DNA from: Neisseriaceae bacterium | Lineage (GTDB): Bacteria > Pseudomonadota > Gammaproteobacteria > Burkholderiales > UBA11063 | Reading direction: 5' to 3' | Assembly: GCA_947446595.1 (NCBI GenBank) | Contig: CANFGS010000001.1 | Coordinates: forward strand, 1 to 64,000 | DNA length: 64,000 nt | Shown here: piece after piece, positions 10,939 through 19,793 of the stretch | How the letters are laid out: each line of letters opens with the position of its first letter | Position numbering within the stretch: position 1 is the stretch's first letter | The notes under the pieces: generated by a model | What the model was told of the DNA's origin: nothing | Seen by the model: only the letters and a program-made list of their open reading frames with translations | Database searches by the model: none | Program-made: the position numbers and the translations under genes

Positions 10939-13629
10939 ATGCAAGTTAATGAGATTAGAAAACAGTTTTTGGATTATTTTGCATCAAAGGGGCATACTAT
11001 TGTTACCTCAAGTTCCCTTATTCCGCATGATGACCCAACATTGTTATTTACTAATGCTGGGATGAATCAGTTTAAAGATGTGTTTCTTGGCTTAGACAAG
11101 CGTGAGTATGTAAGAGCAACTTCGTCACAAAAATGTGTTCGTGCGGGTGGTAAACATAATGATTTAGAAAATGTGGGTTATACTGCACGCCATCATACAT
11201 TTTTTGAAATGTTAGGCAATTTTAGTTTTGGTGATTATTTCAAACTTGAGGCAATCAAATTTGCTTGGGAATTTTTGACAGTTGTACTAAAACTACCTCA
11301 AAGTAAACTATATGTCACAGTATATCATACTGATGATGAAGCCTTTGATATATGGAGTAAGATTATTGGTTTGGCAGATGATAGAATTATCCAAATAGGT
11401 GACAAAGCTGGTGGTGGATCAGATAATTTCTGGCAGATGGGCGAAACTGGGCCGTGTGGGCCTTGTACTGAGATATTTTATGATCATGGAGATCATATAT
11501 TTGGAAGTCTACCTGGAACTCCTAACGAAGATGGAGACAGATTTATAGAAATCTGGAACTGTGTATTTATGCAGTTTAATCGCGATGCTAAAGGGGTGTT
11601 GCACCCACTGCCAAAACCATCAGTAGATACTGGTATGGGCTTGGAGCGCATTTCAGCGGTAATGCAACATGTTAATAGCAACTATGACATCGATTTGTTT
11701 GCTAATTTGATTAAATCAGCAAGTGAAGTTACAGCTTGCAGCGATATTAATAACTCGTCATTAAAGGTTTTGGCAGATCATATTCGTTCAATATCATTTT
11801 TAATAGCTGATGGAGCTATACCATCAAATGAAGGTCGTGGTTATGTACTACGCCGAATTATCCGTCGTGCTATTCGCCATGGGTATAAACTTGGGAAGAA
11901 ATCAGCATTTTTACATAAATTAGTTAATACACTTGTAGTTCAAATGGGGGATGCTTATCCTGAATTGAAGCAAAATCAACAAAAGATTGAGACTACAATA
12001 TTGCAGGAAGAGAAAAACTTCTTCCAAACTATTGAAAATGGTATGGAGATGCTCTTAACTGAAGTTGGAAAATTGCAGTTAACAACGAAAGTTTTATTAG
12101 GGGATATCGCTTTTAAACTATATGATACTTATGGCTTTCCACTAGATTTAACTGAGGATGTATGTCGTGAGCATGATATCACTGTGGATATTGCTGGTTT
12201 TGATATTGGTATGCAAAAACAAAAAGAAATGGCTAAAGCAGCAGGTAAATTCAGGGCTGGAACTAGTTTAGAATATACTGGAGCAGATACTGGGTTTATT
12301 GGTTATAATGAAAACAATATTGAAGCTCGTGTAGTTGCACTATATTGTAATAATGAGCCAGTAGATACCTTAAATTCTGGAGAATCAGGTGTTGTAGTAC
12401 TTGATCAAACAGTGTTTTACGCTGAAAGTGGTGGTCAAGTTGGGGATGTTGGAGTTATTCAAATTGATGGAGGTTCGGTATTATTTGAAATAAGTGATAC
12501 TCAAAAAATCCGTCCGGCAGTATTTGGGCATATTGGTAATTTAGTTATCGGTACTCTTAGAGTTGGAGATACTATTAATGCTACATATGATCTACATAAG
12601 AGATTAGCTACTGCTCGTAATCATTCGGTAACTCATTTGTTACATAAAGCACTACACGAAGTTGTGGGTGAGCATGCTACACAAAAAGGGTCTTTGGTAT
12701 GTAGTGATTATACTCGTTTTGATTTTGCCAATGATAAGCCAGTTACTAAAGAACAAATTGAAGAAATTGAACGAATAGTAAATCACGTGATAATGATGAA
12801 TTATCCCGTAAATACAAATCTCATGAGCTACGATGAAGCTATCAAACAAGGAGCGATGGCGCTTTTTGGTGAGAAATACGCATCGGATGTTAGGGTAATT
12901 CAGATGGGAGGTTTTTCGACAGAGCTATGTGGAGGAACACATATCACTCGCACCGGAGATATTGGGTTTTTTAGTATTACTAGTGAGATTGGAATTGCCA
13001 GTGGTGTTAGGCGTATTGAGGCAGTTACTGGTGAAAAAGCATTAGAGCGAATGCAAAAAAATATGAAAACCCTTGATAATCTAAGAGATGAGTTAAAAGC
13101 TCAAACCAATGACATCATTACTGAAAAAGTAGATGGAATTTTACGAGATAATAAACTTCTAGGTAAACAAATTGATGAATTAAAATCGAAGATTGCAGTT
13201 TTACAAGCAGGGCAATATTTATCGCGTGCTATTGATGTTCACGGAATTGGTAAATTGTTGGTGCTTGAACTAAACGATATGGACAATAAAGTAATGGTGG
13301 AATTAGTTGAAGAACTAAAAAATAGATTAGTTACTGGTATTGTAGTTTTGGGTGTTAAAAATGGTGATAAAGGAAATCTTGTAGTTGGAGTTACCAAAGA
13401 TATTTCAGCTAAATATAAAGCTAATAATATCATAAATGACATCACTTTACAAGTAGGCGGTAAAGGTGGTGGAAGACCTGATCTTGCTCAAGCAGGTGGA
13501 ATTGATATTGATAAATTAAGGGATGCATCATTAGATATACAAAAGCGGTTATCTGATGCAGAGCACGATTTAAGTATTGCACTAAATGTACCTAAGAATA
13601 GGAAGGAAGAAATAAATGACAAAAATTAA
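10939..13629 (+). CDS. alaS: Alanyl-tRNA synthetase
   Basis: Charges tRNA-Ala in the cytoplasm. The 896-residue length is usual for bacterial AlaRS. The class II catalytic core is seen in SSSLIPHDDPTLLFTNAGMN, SQKCVRAGGKHNDLENVG and GLERISAVMQ. The editing domain has the zinc-binding HSVTHLLHKAL (about 562) and CGGTHITRTGDIG (about 664), which clears mischarged Ser/Gly. The C-terminal DHHA1-like region contains LQVGGKGGGRPDLAQAGG. RBS AAGAAGG is well placed. The end overlaps the next gene by 14 bases in another frame. Confidence 0.98.
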   Translation: MQVNEIRKQFLDYFASKGHTIVTSSSLIPHDDPTLLFTNAGMNQFKDVFLGLDKREYVRATSSQKCVRAGGKHNDLENVGYTARHHTFFEMLGNFSFGDYFKLEAIKFAWEFLTVVLKLPQSKLYVTVYHTDDEAFDIWSKIIGLADDRIIQIGDKAGGGSDNFWQMGETGPCGPCTEIFYDHGDHIFGSLPGTPNEDGDRFIEIWNCVFMQFNRDAKGVLHPLPKPSVDTGMGLERISAVMQHVNSNYDIDLFANLIKSASEVTACSDINNSSLKVLADHIRSISFLIADGAIPSNEGRGYVLRRIIRRAIRHGYKLGKKSAFLHKLVNTLVVQMGDAYPELKQNQQKIETTILQEEKNFFQTIENGMEMLLTEVGKLQLTTKVLLGDIAFKLYDTYGFPLDLTEDVCREHDITVDIAGFDIGMQKQKEMAKAAGKFRAGTSLEYTGADTGFIGYNENNIEARVVALYCNNEPVDTLNSGESGVVVLDQTVFYAESGGQVGDVGVIQIDGGSVLFEISDTQKIRPAVFGHIGNLVIGTLRVGDTINATYDLHKRLATARNHSVTHLLHKALHEVVGEHATQKGSLVCSDYTRFDFANDKPVTKEQIEEIERIVNHVIMMNYPVNTNLMSYDEAIKQGAMALFGEKYASDVRVIQMGGFSTELCGGTHITRTGDIGFFSITSEIGIASGVRRIEAVTGEKALERMQKNMKTLDNLRDELKAQTNDIITEKVDGILRDNKLLGKQIDELKSKIAVLQAGQYLSRAIDVHGIGKLLVLELNDMDNKVMVELVEELKNRLVTGIVVLGVKNGDKGNLVVGVTKDISAKYKANNIINDITLQVGGKGGGRPDLAQAGGIDIDKLRDASLDIQKRLSDAEHDLSIALNVPKNRKEEINDKN

Positions 13630-14746
13630 TGTAAATACCAAATTTGATGGTGGTAGTATTGAGGTTGTGAGTATTGCTAATCCACAAGATTTGCAATTCA
13701 AAATTAGACATGATACTAATTCAGAATTTAAGCAATGGTTTTATTTTCAGTTAACTGGGGTATTAGATATTGATATTAATATTACTTTTAAAGATATGAA
13801 GACTACTGCCTATCCTGATGGGTTTAAAAATTATGGTATTGCTATGAGCTATGATAATGAGTATTGGACGCGAATTGATACTGAATTTGATGGGGATAAT
13901 CTAAAGTTTAGTATCAACCCATCAGCAAATAGTGTTTATTTCGCATATTTTGAGCCGTACTCTTATCATAGACATCTTGGTTTAATTGGTGAAGCTAATG
14001 AATCTGATTGGGCTAAACATGAGGTGCTTGGGCAAACTACTGAAGGTCGCAATATGGATTTACTTGTAGTTGGAGATGAGGAGAGTGCGAAACATAAAAT
14101 ATGGGTTATTGCACGTCAACACCCAGGTGAAACAATGGCAGAATGGTTTATGGAAGGTTTGGTTCATAGATTGATTGATGAACAAGATAGTATTTCGGTT
14201 AAATTGCTTGAAGATTGTGTGTTTTATCTAGTGCCTAATATGAATCCAGATGGAGGCTACCATGGTAATCTTAGGGTTAACACTAATGGAGCCAATCTAA
14301 ATCGTGAATGGTTGAACCCAACACAAGAGAGATCACCTGAGGTTTACTGTGTGCGTGAGAAAATGAAGCAAACTGGTGTAAGCATGTTTTTTGATATTCA
14401 TGGGGACGAGGCATTACCATATATCTTCACTGCTGGTTGTCAGGAAAATCCTACTTTTAGTAAAAAACAAGAAGAGCTATCAGCGAAATTTAGTAAATAT
14501 TATGAATTAGTAAATCCGGATTACCAAACTGTAGTTGGTTATGGAATAGGACATTTTGATAGTGAAATGGCAACTTTAGCAACTAATTGGGTAGGGGACA
14601 CGTTTGATTGTTTAGCTTATACTCTAGAAATGCCATTTAAAGATAACTGTAATCTACCAGACCCAGTTCATGGTTGGGATGGTAGACGTTCATATCTTCT
14701 AGGTGAGAGTTTATTAACCTCAATTAATTTCGTACTGCGGGCATAA
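13616..14746 (+). CDS. M14-family zinc carboxypeptidase (cytosolic-CPA-like)
   Basis: A 376-residue protein with an N-terminal beta-rich domain (about 1-130) followed by an M14 metallocarboxypeptidase domain, the arrangement of bacterial relatives of cytosolic carboxypeptidases. Zinc ligands are His and Glu in RQHPGETMAEW (about 169/172) and His in FFDIHGDEALPY (about 262). The catalytic Glu is in YTLEMPFKD (about 338). The NxxR-type substrate motif is seen in NTNGANLNREW. There is no signal peptide, so it acts in the cytoplasm. Its start lies inside alaS with a strong GGAAGGAAG RBS, implying coupled expression. Physiological substrate unknown. Confidence 0.88.
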   Translation: MTKINVNTKFDGGSIEVVSIANPQDLQFKIRHDTNSEFKQWFYFQLTGVLDIDINITFKDMKTTAYPDGFKNYGIAMSYDNEYWTRIDTEFDGDNLKFSINPSANSVYFAYFEPYSYHRHLGLIGEANESDWAKHEVLGQTTEGRNMDLLVVGDEESAKHKIWVIARQHPGETMAEWFMEGLVHRLIDEQDSISVKLLEDCVFYLVPNMNPDGGYHGNLRVNTNGANLNREWLNPTQERSPEVYCVREKMKQTGVSMFFDIHGDEALPYIFTAGCQENPTFSKKQEELSAKFSKYYELVNPDYQTVVGYGIGHFDSEMATLATNWVGDTFDCLAYTLEMPFKDNCNLPDPVHGWDGRRSYLLGESLLTSINFVLRA

Positions 14747-14769
14747 TTGCATCATTACCATGATGCAAT

Positions 14770-14953
14770 TTAGAGCATGGATTCCAAACTCTTTTTTTAG
14801 GCAGCAGTATGTTTTTGTCGAGGATGACGTTGGATGGCGAGTCGGTAGCCTATTTTTGTTGAGGATGGCATTTTTTCCGTCATCTACAGCACCAATATCC
14901 GTCATCCAAGCGCCCAAATTCGTCATCCCAGCGCAGGCTGGGATCCATGCCCT
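14770..14953. repeat. REP-like composite repeat cluster, locus 1
   Basis: Non-coding stretch with module A (TTAGAGCATGGATTCC ... GTCGAGGATGACGTT) and module B at 14921-14953 (CGTCATCCCAGCG, two bases, AGGCTGGGATCCAT, then GCCC). Module B folds back on itself through CCCAGC/GCTGGG. Degraded GTCATC copies lie between them. The same modules recur near 54.3-54.5 kb. The second symporter gene starts 26 bases later. Confidence 0.8.
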
Positions 14954-14979
14954 AAAGCGTATTTTAAAAGGTCTGATAA

Positions 14980-16200
14980 ATGTTAAAATGGTACAAAAAA
15001 AATATAAATAAAGCTATTCTAATAGCTCTTATAGCCGCATTTGCACTTGGTACTACGACGCCACATATATTTGTCCATTTGACATTTATTAGTGATGCGT
15101 TCATTAACCTACTAAAACTATGTGCATTGCCTATCATTCTTACGTCTTTGGTTGTAACCATAGGAAATCTCCCTAATCCAAGTGAATTAAAACGAATAGC
15201 TAGAAATTCAATTATATATATTTTAGCTAGTGAAATAATTGCTGTTACTATTGGTTTAATCGTATTTAATTCCATTGATATTAGTGGTAATATTAATGCT
15301 AGTTCATTACTCAATGGTGCGCAATATACTGGGTCAACCAGTACTACGATAGATATAAGTCAGATTTTTAATTACTTATTTACTGCTAATATCTTTAATT
15401 CATTAGTAAAGTTCGATGTTTTACCGATAGTTGTATTTTCGATTATGCTTGGATTAACTTGTTGTTTTAATAAAGAGCACGCTAGGCCATTCTTAGATTT
15501 TTTTGGAAGTACTCGACAAATATTTTTAAGTTTACTAAATGCTGTTATGCTACTTGCTCCATTTGCTATTTTTGTTTTAATTGGAAGCGGTATAGCAGAT
15601 AGCTACCTAAATGGAAGTCTTGTCGTTAATTTACTTGGTTTAGCCAAATTTGTAGGTTTATTTTTTGCTGCCTTATTTCTACATTTCTTATGGCAAATTA
15701 CCTTGGTTTTGTTATTGTATCGCAACTTATCTTTGAAAAGAATTCTAACTGAAGCATTACCAATATTTGCAACAGCTTTTGTTAGTTCTAGTTCTCTTGC
15801 TACATTACCCATTGCTTTAGAGAAGGCTGAGAAACTTGGTGGCAACAAGAAGGTTGTTGAATTTATGTTGCCTATATGTGCTTCGATGAATTTTGCCTCA
15901 GGTATGATGTATGAAATGACTGCAACATTATTTTTTCTTCATATTTTGGGCATTCATCCAGATATTATGCAGCAAATCATTTTAGCTATTGTGTGTATTT
16001 TAACTGGAATAGCAGTTGGTGGAATACCTGAAACTAGCATGGTTAGTTTTGTAACGATATTTAATATGGCAAATATCCCATTGTCAGCAATTAGTATTTT
16101 ATTACCATTAGATAGAATAGTTGATCGAGTTCGTACAATGGTAAATATCTTTGGCAATACCTGCGGTACTTTGATTGTGAGTAAATCTAAGATTGACTAG
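14980..16200 (+). CDS. Dicarboxylate/amino acid:cation symporter (SDF family), copy 2
   Basis: A 406-residue membrane protein of the same family as the gene at 9712. The serine-rich loop VSSSSLATLPI and the late helices with GIAVGGIPETSM, LDRIVDRVRTMVNIFGNTCG and VSKSK at the end are recognisable. The cation/substrate motif that is NMDGT in the family reads MNFASGMMYE here, losing the Asp. Substrate or coupling ion may therefore differ from copy 1. The start has AAAAGG upstream at 8 bases. The REP-like cluster lies directly before it. The paralogues are clearly diverged, so this is not a recent duplication. Confidence 0.85.
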   Translation: MLKWYKKNINKAILIALIAAFALGTTTPHIFVHLTFISDAFINLLKLCALPIILTSLVVTIGNLPNPSELKRIARNSIIYILASEIIAVTIGLIVFNSIDISGNINASSLLNGAQYTGSTSTTIDISQIFNYLFTANIFNSLVKFDVLPIVVFSIMLGLTCCFNKEHARPFLDFFGSTRQIFLSLLNAVMLLAPFAIFVLIGSGIADSYLNGSLVVNLLGLAKFVGLFFAALFLHFLWQITLVLLLYRNLSLKRILTEALPIFATAFVSSSSLATLPIALEKAEKLGGNKKVVEFMLPICASMNFASGMMYEMTATLFFLHILGIHPDIMQQIILAIVCILTGIAVGGIPETSMVSFVTIFNMANIPLSAISILLPLDRIVDRVRTMVNIFGNTCGTLIVSKSKID

Positions 16201-16331
16201 CGTGTATTGCGGCGGTAGTTCTGAACATGATTTTAGAACCTTAAATGCCAATGCACTACCTTAAAATAATTTTGTAACTAGTCAATATAATGATAGTATC
16301 GAACCTATTTATTATGGCTCAATTATAAATA

Positions 16332-17258
16332 TTAATTTAAGCATTTTTTTATTTCATCAAGCTCTTTTTGGGTCAAGAGCGAAGCTTTAGCGATAATTGC
16401 ATCATCAACACCTGATCTTAGTAATTCTTTCACCATATTTTGTGCTATTTGCACTCCTTCTTGCCTTCCTTTTTGAATTAATGTTTCTTCATAACTCATA
16501 ACATCCCCCTTGTAATTATCTATATTAGTTATAATTTGTTCAAATAATGGCTGTAACTCTTGTGCTTCTCGAGCTTTCATTAGATATGCTACCGCACTAT
16601 CAAATAAGCCTTTTTGTATGTCATCTCTATAAGCAATAAATACTGCATTATATATTAACTCTGCTACTTTTCTAAAATCCCTGACATGGATATGTTTTAG
16701 CACCATTTCTAGTAATGCTAGTTTACCATGCTTTAGTATCTCATCATTTGACATAACAGTCAAATCTACTAAGCCAAATGTACCCAAGGGCATTTTATCT
16801 ATTATATCTACATCAGCAAAGAGATCTCTAATATCTGTAGCATATGGATACGGTGACTTTAACCCATTATAAAATACTAGCGGTACTACTGATGGTAAAT
16901 TACCATCTATCTTATGCTCATCTATATGCTTTTGTAATATTGATAACTGATATCTCAATATACGTAATGGCATTAGTGTTTCAGCTTTTGACTGATGCTC
17001 TATCAGCATGTATATATACGCACAGTTTATTTTATCAAGTAAATCAACTTTGTATACTATATCAGAAAAATACTTCTGTAAATCATCTTCAATATATGAA
17101 CCTGATTCTACAGTTAGTGTATTTAAGTCGCATTTTGCAACTACACTTTTATCTAGATGAATTTCTAAAAACTCTCGTGCCATATTAATATCTGTTAAGA
17201 ATTTTTTACTAAGCTCATCATGTTTTTTTATTAGATTATCTATGTTATTCTTGCTCAT
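16332..17258 (-). CDS. Rpn-family PD-(D/E)XK nuclease / putative transposase
   Basis: A 308-residue member of the Rpn (recombination-promoting nuclease, formerly YhgA/Transposase_31) family. The nuclease core is visible as SDIVYKVD (acidic residue), then YMLIEHQSKAE (E-x-Q-x-K), then LRILRYQLSILQKHI. This is followed by VPLVFYNGLKSPYPY, also typical. The C-terminus contains TLIQKGRQEGVQIAQ, found at the end of many Rpn proteins. Known members cut DNA and stimulate RecA-independent recombination, and some act in phage defence. It stands 160 bases beyond the leader-distal end of the CRISPR array, on the same strand. Confidence 0.88.
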   Translation of the reverse strand: MSKNNIDNLIKKHDELSKKFLTDINMAREFLEIHLDKSVVAKCDLNTLTVESGSYIEDDLQKYFSDIVYKVDLLDKINCAYIYMLIEHQSKAETLMPLRILRYQLSILQKHIDEHKIDGNLPSVVPLVFYNGLKSPYPYATDIRDLFADVDIIDKMPLGTFGLVDLTVMSNDEILKHGKLALLEMVLKHIHVRDFRKVAELIYNAVFIAYRDDIQKGLFDSAVAYLMKAREAQELQPLFEQIITNIDNYKGDVMSYEETLIQKGRQEGVQIAQNMVKELLRSGVDDAIIAKASLLTQKELDEIKKCLN

Positions 17259-17332
17259 TATTTTACCATGAAAAATAAATTAAAATCAGGAAATCTCATT
17301 CCAGTGGTGATTATAAATAATGATTTAAGATT

Positions 17333-17357
17333 TTTTTTGCGTAATGTACGCAAAAAA
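17333..17357. other. Perfect palindrome beyond the CRISPR array
   Basis: An 11-base stem, TTTTTTGCGTA with TACGCAAAAAA, around the loop ATG. It is downstream of the array in the direction of transcription. The T-run is on the 5' arm on both strands, so it lacks the usual stem-then-U-tract order of an intrinsic terminator. It could still stop or stabilise the pre-crRNA end, or be a protein site. Confidence 0.5.
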
Positions 17358-17420
17358 TGTTCATTTTGCCTTTTAAGCTATGTATAGCAATGTTTTTCTT
17401 TTTAAAATATTAAAATTGGA

Positions 17421-19068
17421 TTTCTAAGCTGCCTATGTGGCAGTTAACAAGCATTACTAATACAATCTGAGCATGATTTTTTTCTAAGCTGCCTATGTGG
17501 CAGTTAACTGATGATTTGGGATTGATGCGTGCTTTAAGATTTTCTAAGCTGCCTATGTGGCAGTTAACGAAAGCAATTGCACACTACTTTAAATTTTATA
17601 TTTCTAAGCTGCCTATGTGGCAGTTAACAACCCAAAACCCATATTCGCCTGACTCTGCAATTTCTAAGCTGCCTATGTGGCAGTTAACAAGATTTTTTGT
17701 GTGATTTTTTTGGTAGAGGTTTTCTAAGCTGCCTATGTGGCAGTTAACCACCCTTAGACGCAATTGCTTCCCTTTTTTGTTTTCTAAGCTGCCTATGTGG
17801 CAGTTAACAACCGCTCCATAAAACGCTGCTATAGGTTGACTTTCTAAGCTGCCTATGTGGCAGTTAACAGACGAACTTATAGAGAATTTGATTTTTGAGG
17901 TTTCTAAGCTGCCTATGTGGCAGTTAACTAAAAATCTGACAGGCGGCGTTTATTATGCTTTTTCTAAGCTGCCTATGTGGCAGTTAACTTATAAATTACT
18001 TTATTAACAAAACTTTTAGTTTTCTAAGCTGCCTATGTGGCAGTTAACTAGAGACGCGTTACCAAACAGCATGCCCAGATTTTCTAAGCTGCCTATGTGG
18101 CAGTTAACGTTATGGCTACGACAAGGTTAGCGTTGTGCTATTTCTAAGCTGCCTATGTGGCAGTTAACCGCAAGCTTTAACGAATTTAGGCAATGTCGCT
18201 TTTCTAAGCTGCCTATGTGGCAGTTAACTATCAAGTTTTTTAAATTCAAAACCAATATCATTTCTAAGCTGCCTATGTGGCAGTTAACTATTATTTTAAG
18301 AAAAAAGTTAAAATTTTAGATTTCTAAGCTGCCTATGTGGCAGTTAACATAGACCAAATAAATCCGGCCATTATTATATCTTTCTAAGCTGCCTATGTGG
18401 CAGTTAACATATCAGAATTTGATTATTATTATTTTTTAGATTTCTAAGCTGCCTATGTGGCAGTTAACTTACTAGCAAGTCATACCAAAGAGAGTCAATT
18501 TTTCTAAGCTGCCTATGTGGCAGTTAACATAATAATTTTGAATTAAATAAATATGATTCTTTTCTAAGCTGCCTATGTGGCAGTTAACGAGCTGATACTA
18601 ATGCACTGTTTATCATTACATTTCTAAGCTGCCTATGTGGCAGTTAACAAATATCTTGTTAATAATCAGCATCAAATTGTTTTCTAAGCTGCCTATGTGG
18701 CAGTTAACTGTTATAATAGATACTTAATTAATATTTCAAATTTCTAAGCTGCCTATGTGGCAGTTAACTAGAAAATCAAAAGTTGAAAAGCCCTGTTTTA
18801 TTTCTAAGCTGCCTATGTGGCAGTTAACGGAACGTACGAACCCAAGACGTGTTTTATATTTTTCTAAGCTGCCTATGTGGCAGTTAACCGTTAAAGCATG
18901 AGATTAAACTAGAATTTATATTTCTAAGCTGCCTATGTGGCAGTTAACTATGCACAATCTCAACATATACATCATACCAATTTCTAAGCTGCCTATGTGG
19001 CAGTTAACCTTTGTATAAATGCCATCTGGGGATGCTGTTTTTTCTAAGCTGCCTATGTGGCAGTTAAC
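17421..19068 (-). CRISPR. Type I-F CRISPR array, 28 repeats, 27 spacers
   Basis: Twenty-eight identical 28-base repeats begin every 60 bases from 17421 to 19041, separated by 27 spacers of exactly 32 bases. On the plus strand the repeat starts TTTCTAAG, contains the hairpin CTGCC (loop TATGT) GGCAG and ends TTAAC. The complement starts GTTAACTGCC and ends GCTTAGAAA, the type I-F orientation, where Cas6f cuts after the hairpin and leaves an 8-base 5' handle. Transcription is therefore on the minus strand, from the leader at the right end, and the newest spacer is at 19009-19040. No degenerate terminal repeat is seen. No spacer matches the rest of the window by eye. Confidence 0.98.
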
Positions 19069-19199
19069 AGTATTTTATCATAGAAAAAATGGCTTACAAC
19101 AATAAATTAGTGGTTAATTTACAATTTTAACCAAAGTTTTTATGCTCTTCTGTAAGCTATTGATATATTTAAATTGTTAAAGAACTAATAAAATTTAGG
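19069..19199 (-). promoter_or_regulatory. CRISPR leader
   Basis: A 131-base AT-rich gap between the cas6f stop and the first repeat, on the side predicted by repeat orientation. On the minus strand it holds TTGTAA (19094-19099), a 16-base spacer and TAAAAT (19072-19077), a possible array promoter, and an IHF-type site. It is the expected site of spacer insertion. Confidence 0.7.
19153..19165 (-). promoter_or_regulatory. IHF-binding consensus in the leader
   Basis: The minus strand reads TATCAATAGCTTA, a full match to the IHF consensus WATCAANNNNTTR. It is about 85 bases from the first repeat. IHF bends I-E and I-F leaders to guide Cas1-Cas2/3 integration. Confidence 0.6.
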
Positions 19200-19793
19200 T
19201 TAAAATTCTGGAACTGTGGATTTAGAACTTAAACCATAAGCAGTAAATTTAAACTCACTTGATTTTGGAGCAACTTTTTTTTCTATAAACAGTTTAAAAT
19301 GTTTATCGCTTGTTAAACTTTTCATTTGAATAAATGGCAAGTCTGTTTTAGTGATTCGTTTTTGATATAATTTTATTGCATCATCTAAACTAATGTCATT
19401 TTTTGTTTTTACACGGTGTCTGGCAAGACGCTCCGCATTTGTTTTAACCTGTTTTCTCTGAAAACTTGCATATGACAAAATTTTATCTTCTGGTACAGGG
19501 CGAATCGAGCTAATATGTATATAGTCCGATAACCGGTCAAGCCAGGTTTTTATTTCTAGATTTTGCAAAGATTCTTCGTTATGTGCAAATAATCGTATTT
19601 TAGTACCTAAAAACCCAATTTCTCTTTCTTCATTAAACTTATACTCTGGAAAAGAAATTCCAATATTTACCGTATTGTCTTGATTTTTTATTTCTACCAA
19701 TGCTAAATGTAGTTGTGTATATACCTTAGTCCAAAGTTGATAAAAAGAAAAATCATCACGCATGATAAAAGTAATTTCAGTATAATATTTCAT
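19200..19793 (-). CDS. cas6f: Cas6f (Csy4) crRNA endoribonuclease
   Basis: Processes the pre-crRNA at the base of the repeat hairpin and stays bound to the 3' hairpin. The 197 residues align by eye with Csy4 throughout: the catalytic His is at position 29 (QLHLALVEI), followed by IGISFPEY, an Arg-rich helix with NAERLARHRVKTKN, DLPFIQMKSLTSDKHFKLFI (the active-site Ser region) and a C-terminal TAYGLSSKSTVPEF like Csy4's YGLS...VPWF end. It overlaps cas5fv by ATGA and is the last gene before the leader. Good match for a functional enzyme. Confidence 0.95.
   Translation of the reverse strand: MKYYTEITFIMRDDFSFYQLWTKVYTQLHLALVEIKNQDNTVNIGISFPEYKFNEEREIGFLGTKIRLFAHNEESLQNLEIKTWLDRLSDYIHISSIRPVPEDKILSYASFQRKQVKTNAERLARHRVKTKNDISLDDAIKLYQKRITKTDLPFIQMKSLTSDKHFKLFIEKKVAPKSSEFKFTAYGLSSKSTVPEF

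Noticed and set aside
14760-15011. Open frame with VIPAQAGIHALK
   Set aside because: It is a reading of REP-like locus 1 running into the symporter start.
9712-16200. Recent duplication of the two SDF symporter genes
   Set aside because: The proteins differ widely, including in key motifs, so they are old paralogues rather than fresh copies.
17495-17704. Open frame with repeated KLPMWQLT
   Set aside because: It is an in-frame reading of four CRISPR repeat units, not a protein gene.
17421-19068. Array transcribed on the plus strand
   Set aside because: The repeat in plus orientation would put the Cas6f handle on the wrong end, and the leader with the IHF site is on the cas6f side.
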